Assembly: GCA_030460725.1 (NCBI GenBank)
Contig: JAKECL010000129.1
Coordinates: 1-6,264, forward strand
Direction: 5' to 3'
DNA: 6,264 nt
Source: Propionibacterium sp.
Lineage (GTDB): Bacteria > Actinomycetota > Actinomycetes > Actinomycetales > Actinomycetaceae
Of this stretch, positions 1-4,962 are shown piece by piece (the stretch's first letter is position 1; each line of letters opens with the position of its first letter). A program made the position numbers and the translations under genes. The notes under the pieces are model-generated. The model saw nothing but the letters and a program-made list of their open reading frames with translations, was not told the origin of the DNA and ran no database searches.

Positions 1-100
1 CCCCGCACCCCCCCCCCCGCCCCCCCGGGGGGCCTGGCCGGGGGGGGCCGCCCCCCGGTGGGGGGCCGCGGGGCCGGTTGGGGGGGCCCGGGTGGCACCC
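1..100. repeat. C/G homopolymer-rich low-complexity end
   Basis: About 93 of the first 100 bases are G or C, in long runs that include 11 consecutive C at 8-18 and several runs of 6-7 G or C. Ordinary complexity resumes abruptly near 100. In the kinase reading frame this stretch encodes only Gly, Ala, Pro and a few basic residues. It could be a genuine linker or a poorly resolved sequence end; the frame stays open, but G/C-only DNA rarely contains stops, so that is weak support. Confidence 0.9.
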
Positions 101-951
101 AGCAGCTCGGTGCGAGCGGATCGTCCCTCGGCCACGTCCTGTGCAGGAGCCACTGGCCGGTCCCAGGGCAGGGACAGCGCGGCGTCGACCTCGTCAGGGC
201 TCGGGCGCAGGGCAGGGTCGGGATCAAGGGCGCGCGCCAGGACCCCGGCGACACCGGCAGGCAGTCCGTCGAGGTCGGGACGTCCCTGCAGAACCCGCAG
301 CATGACGGCATGGGAGTCACCGGTGCCGAAAGGGGCGCGACCGGTGGCGGCCTCCAGGAGGGTCGCGGCCCACGACCACCAGTCGGTGGCCGGGGAGGCG
401 GGGCCCGCCCGGAGCAGTTCGGGTGAGGTGAATCCCGCGGTTCCCGACACCAGTCCGGTGCTGGTGAGACGGTCGTCATCCTCCGTCATGGCGATTCCGA
501 AGTCGATGAGGACGGGTCCCAGGGGACTGAGGATGACATTGGAGGGTTTCACGTCGCGGTGGACGATGCGCGCACCGTGGACAGCCTCCAGGGTGTGGCG
601 CAGGGAGGAGGCGAGCGCCGCGACCTCGCGGGGCGAGAGCGCACCGGATGTCAGACGCAGGGCCAGCGTCGGGCCTTCCACGAACTCAGTGACCACGAAG
701 GGCTGGGAGTCATCGACCTCGACGTCGAGCACTCGCGCCACCCCGGAACTGCGCACCCGGTTGACGGTGGTGGCCTCGCGCGCCAGACGCCTGCGGGCCT
801 CCTCGGTGGAGGCCAGCGCGGGGTGCAGCAGCTTGAGTGCCACCCGCTGTCCCGCGCCGTCATGGGCCAGCCACACCGTCCCGGCGCCGCCCGCGCCGAG
901 TCGGCGCACCAGGCGGTACCCACCCAGCCACTGCCCCTGGTCCTCGTCCAC
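1..951 (-). CDS. Ser/Thr protein kinase, PknB-like (partial, C-terminus beyond the window)
   Basis: Eukaryotic-type protein kinase that transfers ATP gamma-phosphate to Ser/Thr of target proteins. Seen on the minus strand from GTG at 951: glycine loop G19-x-G21-x-x-G24, invariant Lys40 (VALK), alpha-C Glu59, catalytic loop HRDVKPSN at 131-138 (D133, K135, N138), DFG at 150-152, GTAGFTSPE at 170-178 in place of the usual APE motif, DWWSWA at 190-195 for the usual DVWSLG, and Arg249. The kinase domain ends near residue 260 and is followed by a Pro/Ala/Gly-rich linker that reaches the window edge at residue 317. Many family members continue into a membrane segment and an extracellular sensor, so localisation cannot be told here. 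A strong AAGGAGGT lies 26 bases upstream of the GTG, too far for normal use, with no in-frame start between; a TACGCT box 6 bases before the GTG suggests a leaderless mRNA instead. It is divergent from the ABC ATPase gene. Confidence 0.93.
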   Translation of the reverse strand, partial: MDEDQGQWLGGYRLVRRLGAGGAGTVWLAHDGAGQRVALKLLHPALASTEEARRRLAREATTVNRVRSSGVARVLDVEVDDSQPFVVTEFVEGPTLALRLTSGALSPREVAALASSLRHTLEAVHGARIVHRDVKPSNVILSPLGPVLIDFGIAMTEDDDRLTSTGLVSGTAGFTSPELLRAGPASPATDWWSWAATLLEAATGRAPFGTGDSHAVMLRVLQGRPDLDGLPAGVAGVLARALDPDPALRPSPDEVDAALSLPWDRPVAPAQDVAEGRSARTELLGATRAPPTGPAAPHRGAAPPGQAPRGGGGGGAG

Positions 952-957
952 GGACCC

Positions 958-963
958 AGCGTA
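958..963 (-). promoter_or_regulatory. Possible -10 box of a leaderless kinase promoter
   Basis: On the minus strand TACGCT fits the actinobacterial TANNNT pattern and ends 6 bases before the GTG start at 951. Transcription starting at the G of the GTG would place it exactly at -12 to -7. No good -35 hexamer is seen 16-18 bases upstream; that area holds the misplaced AAGGAGGT instead. Support is positional only. Confidence 0.35.
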
Positions 964-1135
964 TCGACCCGGACCCGACCTCCTTCCCGCGCGACGCAGA
1001 CCTGCAGACAGGAGATGCCCGGAACGGGGGCGCCGCGACGACCCGTCGGAGGTGCGTGGTGACCCACGCCTCCGGGATGCACGAATGGGCGGGGTGGGTC
1101 GCCTTCCGTCCCGTCCCGAACCATGGTCCACATCC

Positions 1136-1173
1136 CAGGGGACGTGGTACTTTGACATTGGTCACGTCCCCTG
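1136..1173 (+). promoter_or_regulatory. 11-bp inverted repeat around a -35-like TTGACA; probable operator/promoter
   Basis: CAGGGGACGTG at 1136-1146 is mirrored perfectly by CACGTCCCCTG at 1163-1173, with a 16-base spacer. The spacer is AT-richer than its surroundings and contains TTGACA at 1152-1157, an exact match to the housekeeping -35 consensus on the plus strand. No clear -10 hexamer follows at 16-18 bases; a TACTTT at 1148-1153 is an alternative -10 candidate but lacks a -35. The ATPase start lies 93 bases beyond the right arm. The geometry suggests a repressor or activator site controlling the ATPase gene, and possibly the divergent kinase gene; the regulator is unknown. Confidence 0.5.
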
Positions 1174-1255
1174 CGCGAGCAGGTCTCGGGTCCGACGCCG
1201 GTGAAGACGCCGGTGTCTCGTCTCTACTCGGATCGTCCGGCACGTACCTGCCGGT

Positions 1256-1260
1256 GGAGG
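1256..1260 (+). promoter_or_regulatory. Ribosome binding site of the ABC ATPase gene
   Basis: GGAGG lies 6 bases before ATG 1267. This consensus-like site fixes the start there rather than at the in-frame GTG at 1201, whose extra 22 residues precede the MATVTF sequence normal for the family. Confidence 0.9.
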
Positions 1261-1266
1261 AGAATC

Positions 1267-2397
1267 ATGGCAACCGTCACCTTTGACAAGGCAACCCGCA
1301 TCTACCCGGGTTCCGACAAGCCAGCAGTCGATGCCCTGGACCTGGAGATCGCCGACGGCGAGTTCCTGGTCCTCGTCGGCCCCTCGGGCTGCGGCAAGTC
1401 GACCTCCCTGCGCATGCTGGCAGGACTGGAGGACGTCAACTCCGGACGCATCTTCATCGGTGACCGGGACGTCACCGACGTCCAGCCGAAGAACCGCGAC
1501 ATCGCAATGGTGTTCCAGAACTACGCGCTGTACCCCCACATGACGGTGCGCGACAACATGGGCTTCGCCCTGAAGATCGCCGGGACACCGAAGGACGAGA
1601 TCCGCAAGCGCGTCGACGAGGCTGCGAAGATCCTCGACCTGGAGCCCTACCTCGAGCGCAAGCCGAAGGCCCTCTCCGGCGGCCAGCGCCAGCGCGTGGC
1701 CATGGGCCGCGCGATCGTGCGCAAGCCGCAGGTCTTCCTCATGGACGAGCCGCTGTCGAACCTGGACGCGAAGCTGCGCGTGCAGACCCGTACCCAGATC
1801 GCCTCCCTCCAGCGCGAGCTCGGCGTCACCACCGTCTACGTCACCCACGACCAGACCGAGGCCCTGACGATGGGTGACCGCATCGCGGTCCTCAGCGACG
1901 GCATCCTCCAGCAGGTGGGCACCCCCGCCGAGATGTACGACACCCCCGCCAACTCCTTCGTGGCCGGCTTCATCGGCTCACCTGCGATGAACCTGGGCAA
2001 GTTCAAGGTCGACGGCAACTTCGCCACCCTGGACACCGCCAAGGTCAAGCTCTCCCCCGCCACGGTCGCAGCCCTGACCCCCGCCGACAACGGCGAGATC
2101 ATCATCGGCTTCCGTCCCGAGGGTCTGGAGCTGGTCGGCCCCGAGGTGGAGGACACCATCCCGATCGAAGTCGACTTCGTCGAGGAGCTTGGCTCCGATG
2201 CCTACATCTACGGTCACCTGGCCGGCGCAGGCACCGGACACGGCCTGGGCTCGGGCAACGAGGGCAAGGCCGAGCAGCTGATCGTCCGCGTCGCACCGCG
2301 CACCGCACCCGAGCGTGGCGGCGTGGTCAACGCCCGCATCATCCCCGGACAGCAGCACGCGTTCTCCGCCGCAACCGGTGTGCGCCTGCCTGCCTGA
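1267..2397 (+). CDS. ugpC: Sugar ABC transporter ATP-binding protein, MsiK/UgpC type
   Basis: Cytoplasmic ATPase subunit of a CUT1-family (sugar or glycerol-3-phosphate) importer; ATP hydrolysis by a dimer drives transport through a membrane permease pair. Seen in 376 residues, the usual family length: Walker A GPSGCGKST at 38-46 (K44), Q-loop Gln84 in MVFQNYALYPH, signature LSGGQ at 136-140, Walker B VFLMDEP at 156-162 (D160, E161), D-loop SNLD at 164-167, switch His194 (YVTHDQTEA), then the FIGSPAMN junction at 235-242 and a C-terminal TOBE/OB regulatory domain (GFRPEGLEL at 281-289). A Gly-rich stretch at about 318-333 looks like a small insertion in that domain. No permease or binding-protein gene is adjacent, as for Streptomyces MsiK, which serves several sugar importers in trans. 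The UgpC name follows sequence-family convention; substrate cannot be read from an ATPase. The gene is monocistronic by layout, with its own terminator and probably a regulated promoter. Confidence 0.95.
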   Translation: MATVTFDKATRIYPGSDKPAVDALDLEIADGEFLVLVGPSGCGKSTSLRMLAGLEDVNSGRIFIGDRDVTDVQPKNRDIAMVFQNYALYPHMTVRDNMGFALKIAGTPKDEIRKRVDEAAKILDLEPYLERKPKALSGGQRQRVAMGRAIVRKPQVFLMDEPLSNLDAKLRVQTRTQIASLQRELGVTTVYVTHDQTEALTMGDRIAVLSDGILQQVGTPAEMYDTPANSFVAGFIGSPAMNLGKFKVDGNFATLDTAKVKLSPATVAALTPADNGEIIIGFRPEGLELVGPEVEDTIPIEVDFVEELGSDAYIYGHLAGAGTGHGLGSGNEGKAEQLIVRVAPRTAPERGGVVNARIIPGQQHAFSAATGVRLPA

Positions 2398-2408
2398 CAC
2401 CATCTGAT

Positions 2409-2445
2409 CTGTTGCCCCGCCCCGCACCCCGGGGCGGGGCAACAG
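2409..2445 (+). terminator. Strong GC-rich hairpin terminator after the ABC ATPase gene
   Basis: A perfect 16-bp stem pairs CTGTTGCCCCGCCCCG (2409-2424) with CGGGGCGGGGCAACAG (2430-2445) around the loop CACCC. It begins 11 bases after the stop codon. The following CGTCTTCC is only weakly T-rich, which is common for actinobacterial terminators. It separates the ATPase transcript from the next gene. Confidence 0.85.
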
Positions 2446-2568
2446 CGTCTTCCAGCGACACTGGTCGCACATGGCACACGCAGGGATCAGTCGAGGCCCC
2501 ACGGCGCAGGGACAGTGCCCGGGGTGACCCACACCGCAGGGGACTCCTCATGCGACCGGGCGGGGTGC

Positions 2569-2574
2569 GACAAT
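2569..2574 (+). promoter_or_regulatory. Possible -10 box of a leaderless DUF4032 promoter
   Basis: GACAAT keeps the key A at position 2 and T at position 6 of a -10 hexamer and ends 7 bases before ATG 2582. No Shine-Dalgarno sequence precedes either candidate start (2573 or 2582), so transcription beginning at the ATG is plausible. No clear -35 element is visible. The rest of the 2446-2572 gap shows nothing recognisable. Confidence 0.35.
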
Positions 2575-2581
2575 GTGGACC

Positions 2582-3889
2582 ATGCCCCAATCCTTGGAGA
2601 TCACGGCCGCGACCGTCGACCCGGCCCTGCTGGACCTCCCCTGGGAGGTGCCGCTGGAGGACTGGCCCCAGGAGATCCTCGCCGCGTTGCCGCGCGGACT
2701 CTCCCGCCACATCGTGCGCTTCGTCAACCTCTCCGGCCGTGTCATCGCCGTGAAGGAGATCGGTGAGACCGTCGCCCACCACGAGTACGAGATGCTGCGC
2801 GACCTCTCCCGCATCGACGCCCCTTCCGTACTGCCCACCGCGGTGGTCACGGGTCGCCGTGACACCGCCGGTGACGAGCTCAACGCCGTACTGGTCACCG
2901 AGCACCTCCAGTTCTCACTGCCCTACCGGGCGCTCTTCAGCCAGTACATGACGCCGGAGACCGCCACCCGCCTGATTGACGCCCTGGCCGTCCTGCTGGT
3001 GCGCCTGCACCTCCTGGGCTTCTACTGGGGAGACGTCTCCCTGTCCAACACCCTCTTCCGACGCGACGCCGGAGCCTTCTCCGCGTATCTCGTGGACGCC
3101 GAGACCGGCGAACTCCACCCCTCCCTGACAACCGGACAGCGCGAGTACGACGTCGACCTGGCACGCACCAACATCATCGGGGAGCTCATGGACCTCCAGG
3201 CGGGGGCCTACTTCCCCGAGGACGAGGACCCCGTCGAGGTCGGGGACAGGATCCGGTCCAGGTATGTCGACCTGTGGCGCGAACTCACCGCCCCGGAGTC
3301 CATCGAGACCGGACAGCGCTGGCGGGTGGCCGAACGCATCGAGAGACTCAATGAACTCGGCTTCAGCGTCGGGGAGCTCCAGATGGTCTCCGACCTGGAC
3401 GGCACGCACCTGACCATCCGCCCCAAGGTCGTGGACTCCGGCCACTTCCACCGGCAGATGATGCGTCTGACAGGTATGGACGTGGGCGAGATGCAGGCCC
3501 AGCGCATGCTCAATGACCTGGAGACCTACCGCGCGATGACCGGGCGTCAGGGGCAACCCGTCGAGATCGTGGCGCACGAGTGGATGCGCGATGTCTTCGA
3601 ACCCGTCGTCAACGGCGTTCCCCCGGAGTTGCGTGGCAAGCTGGAGCCCGCACAGATCTTCCACGAGATCCTGGACCACCGGTGGTTCCTGGCCCAGAAG
3701 GCCGGGCACGACATCCCCCTGGACCAGGTCATCGACTCCTATGTGCATTCCGTGCTGCCCACGAAACGCGACGAGGCGATCCTGCTCGACCCCGGTCCCC
3801 AGGACACGGCGGAGATGCCTGCAGTGCCGCCCGCCGAACCGGAGGAGGCCGGTGGCCCGGGTGCCGCCCTCCCATCGACCAGCCGCTGA
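2582..3889 (+). CDS. DUF4032 protein with lipopolysaccharide-kinase-like N-terminal domain
   Basis: Actinobacterial conserved protein of unknown function (435 aa from ATG 2582). The N-terminal half resembles Kdo/WaaP-like kinases: a beta-3 lysine K58 in VIAVKEIG, candidate alpha-C glutamates E68 and E70, a catalytic-loop motif YWGDVSLSN at 148-156 with D151 and N156 at the five-residue spacing of kinases, and a metal-binding aspartate D172 in YLVDAETGE. The C-terminal part, about 230-392, corresponds to the DUF4032 domain (LDGTHLTIRPKVVD, HEWMRDVFEPV, ILDHRWFLAQ). The tail from about 402 is acidic and Pro-rich, likely disordered. There is no signal peptide or membrane segment, so it is probably cytosolic. 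An ATG at 2573 would add three residues (MWT); 2582 is preferred for its fit to a leaderless promoter. A terminator separates it from the ATPase, and the phosphodiesterase gene follows 94 bases later. The DUF4032 family call is from recognition of these motifs; substrate and role are unknown. Confidence 0.9.
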   Translation: MPQSLEITAATVDPALLDLPWEVPLEDWPQEILAALPRGLSRHIVRFVNLSGRVIAVKEIGETVAHHEYEMLRDLSRIDAPSVLPTAVVTGRRDTAGDELNAVLVTEHLQFSLPYRALFSQYMTPETATRLIDALAVLLVRLHLLGFYWGDVSLSNTLFRRDAGAFSAYLVDAETGELHPSLTTGQREYDVDLARTNIIGELMDLQAGAYFPEDEDPVEVGDRIRSRYVDLWRELTAPESIETGQRWRVAERIERLNELGFSVGELQMVSDLDGTHLTIRPKVVDSGHFHRQMMRLTGMDVGEMQAQRMLNDLETYRAMTGRQGQPVEIVAHEWMRDVFEPVVNGVPPELRGKLEPAQIFHEILDHRWFLAQKAGHDIPLDQVIDSYVHSVLPTKRDEAILLDPGPQDTAEMPAVPPAEPEEAGGPGAALPSTSR

Positions 3890-3896
3890 CCCCCTC

Positions 3897-3965
3897 GTCC
3901 TCGTCCGGCGAGGACCCACTTGGGCTCGCGCCCCTCAGGCGCGCCCGCCCGGCGCGTGCAGCGCC
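3897..3965 (+). other. Two short hairpins in the gap between the DUF4032 and ugpQ genes
   Basis: GTCCTCG (3897-3903) pairs with CGAGGAC (3909-3915), and GGCGC (3951-3955) pairs with GCGCC (3961-3965). Neither is followed by a T-run, so they are weak terminator or attenuator candidates at best. In DNA this GC-rich, stems of this size also arise by chance. They leave open whether the two genes share a transcript. Confidence 0.3.
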
Positions 3966-3973
3966 CCACCCGA

Positions 3974-3978
3974 AAGGA
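3974..3978 (+). promoter_or_regulatory. Ribosome binding site of the ugpQ-like gene
   Basis: AAGGA lies 5 bases before ATG 3984. It decides the start: the same frame is open upstream to 3591, but that part only overlaps the DUF4032 gene in another frame. Confidence 0.8.
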
Positions 3979-3983
3979 TCCAC

Positions 3984-4736
3984 ATGTCCGAGTTCCCCCG
4001 AATCCTCGCCCACCGCGGTGCCTCGTCCTTGGCTCCCGAGAACACCATGGCCGCATTCGTGAAGGCCATGGAGGTCGGCGCGCACTGGATCGAGTTCGAC
4101 GTCGACATCATGGGCGACGGCACCCTGCTGGTCATGCACGACCACACCCTGGATCGCACCACCAGCGGGCGTGGCGGCTACTACGACAAGGGATTCTCCG
4201 ACCTTCGCAAGCTCGACGCAGGCGCGTGGTTCTCCGATGTCTACCGCTTCGAACCGGTTCCCGAGGCCGCCGACGTCCTGGAGTTCCTCAATGCCACGGG
4301 CATGCACGGCAACCTGGAGATCAAGCCCTGCCTGGGCGGTGAGGAGCTGCGCGAGCGCGTCATCGAGACGCTTGTCCATTCCGTCGACGTCCTCACGGAC
4401 CAGGACAACTTCCTGGTCTCCAGTTTCGACCACGACCTCCTGGCCCGATTCGGGGCCGAGCGTCCCGACATCGACCTGGCCTGGCTGGTGGACCCCGACG
4501 ATCCCGAGCATGGGGAATGGCGTCCGGGGGCCACGGCCTTGGGCTGTCGAGCCATCAACCCCGGAGACGAGGGGCTCACGGAGGCGACGGTCGCGCAGAT
4601 GCTGGAGGCCGGGTTCGAGGTCAACGTCTGGACCGTGGACAGCGTGGCGCGAGCCCGGGAACTCGCCGGGTGGGGTGTGACGGGGATCTTCACGAATCGT
4701 CCCCAGGACTTCCCGGAGTCGGCGCTCATCCGTTGA
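3984..4736 (+). CDS. ugpQ: Glycerophosphodiester phosphodiesterase, cytosolic UgpQ type
   Basis: Hydrolyses glycerophosphodiesters (deacylated phospholipid head groups) to glycerol-3-phosphate and an alcohol, using a divalent metal in a TIM barrel. Seen in 250 residues, close to the 247 of E. coli UgpQ: ILAHRGASSLAPENT at 7-21 (catalytic H10, with R11), metal ligands E37 and D39 in IEFDV, second catalytic H52 in VMHDHTLDRTT, metal ligand E112 in LEIKP, LVSSFD at 144-149, VNVWTVD at 213-219 (W216) and the closing GVTGIFTNRP at 231-240. Similarity to E. coli UgpQ extends through the DAGAWFSD region and LGCRAINPG. There is no signal peptide, unlike periplasmic GlpQ, so it acts in the cytosol. 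It lies downstream of the DUF4032 gene in the same direction, possibly cotranscribed, and converges on the unknown minus-strand gene. A UgpC-type ATPase gene in the same window fits a glycerol-phosphate role but does not prove it. Confidence 0.94.
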   Translation: MSEFPRILAHRGASSLAPENTMAAFVKAMEVGAHWIEFDVDIMGDGTLLVMHDHTLDRTTSGRGGYYDKGFSDLRKLDAGAWFSDVYRFEPVPEAADVLEFLNATGMHGNLEIKPCLGGEELRERVIETLVHSVDVLTDQDNFLVSSFDHDLLARFGAERPDIDLAWLVDPDDPEHGEWRPGATALGCRAINPGDEGLTEATVAQMLEAGFEVNVWTVDSVARARELAGWGVTGIFTNRPQDFPESALIR

Positions 4737-4872
4737 CCCGGCAGGCGGCGTCGCGCAGACCAGATGTGCCCGCCGTGGGTCGGGACACGACCTGGGAGGG
4801 CTCACGGTGGTGAGGACCCTGTGGGGGATCCCCCGGGCGCGTTCTGCAAGGCGGTCGCACGGGTGAGGTGGT

Positions 4873-4962
4873 GCGGGTCAGGGGCGGCGCGGGTAAGGCA
4901 GTGCGGGTGAAGCGGTGCGGGTCAGGGGCGGTGCGGGTCAGGGGCGGTGCGGCTCAGGCGGA
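4873..4962 (+). repeat. G-rich short tandem repeat (14-16 bp units) with G-quadruplex motif
   Basis: Six tandem units begin with GCGG: 4873-4888, 4889-4902, 4903-4916, 4917-4932, 4933-4948 and 4949-4962. The unit GCGGGTCAGGGGCGGT occurs exactly twice (4917-4948) and once with a final C (4873); the 14-bp units are diverged. The tracts GGG-TCA-GGGG-CGGTGC-GGG-TCA-GGGG at 4919-4944 match the canonical G-quadruplex pattern. The array sits between two convergent genes, and the stop codon of the minus-strand gene (4956-4954) lies in the last unit. No other terminator is evident here, apart from the 12-bp palindrome GGGGGATCCCCC at 4823-4834 and a 5-bp stem at 4778-4792, both too weak to call. Confidence 0.92.

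Larger units (their letters stand above)
952..1266. other. Divergent intergenic region between the kinase and ABC ATPase genes
   Basis: This 315-base gap between two divergent starts holds no convincing gene. Open frames crossing it are high-GC shadows without ribosome binding sites or recognisable protein features. It contains the likely leaderless kinase promoter at its left end, an inverted repeat around TTGACA in the middle, a short direct repeat (GACGCCGGTG at 1194-1203 and 1206-1215), and the ribosome binding site of the ATPase at its right end. Confidence 0.75.

Noticed and set aside
92..1204. Plus-strand open frame of 370 codons
   Set aside because: It lies opposite the kinase gene, which shows complete kinase motifs on the minus strand; the plus frame encodes Arg/Ser/Pro-rich sequence typical of a high-GC shadow and has no ribosome binding site.
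1194..1215. Direct repeat of GACGCCGGTG in the ATPase leader
   Set aside because: Two 10-bp copies in GC-rich DNA between the putative promoter and the start; too short and isolated to support a riboswitch or binding-site claim.
1201..1266. Earlier GTG start of the ATPase gene
   Set aside because: Adds 22 residues not expected for the family and lacks a ribosome binding site, while GGAGG is ideally placed for ATG 1267.
2915..3919. Minus-strand open frame of 334 codons opposite the DUF4032 gene
   Set aside because: Shadow of the DUF4032 coding sequence; the plus-strand translation has the kinase-like and DUF4032 motifs.
3591..3983. Upstream in-frame extension of the phosphodiesterase
   Set aside because: The extension overlaps the DUF4032 gene out of frame and encodes low-complexity Arg/Pro/Ser sequence; AAGGA before ATG 3984 and the MSEFPRILAHRG start fit UgpQ.
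3729..4805. Minus-strand open frame of 358 codons opposite ugpQ
   Set aside because: It overlaps two well-supported plus-strand genes, has no recognisable domain and reflects GC-biased third positions.
4823..4834. GGGGGATCCCCC palindrome as a terminator
   Set aside because: A 12-bp palindrome leaves no room for a loop without opening the stem to about 4 bp, and no T-run follows.
4873..4962. CRISPR array
   Set aside because: Units are contiguous 14-16 bp repeats without spacers, and no cas gene is present.
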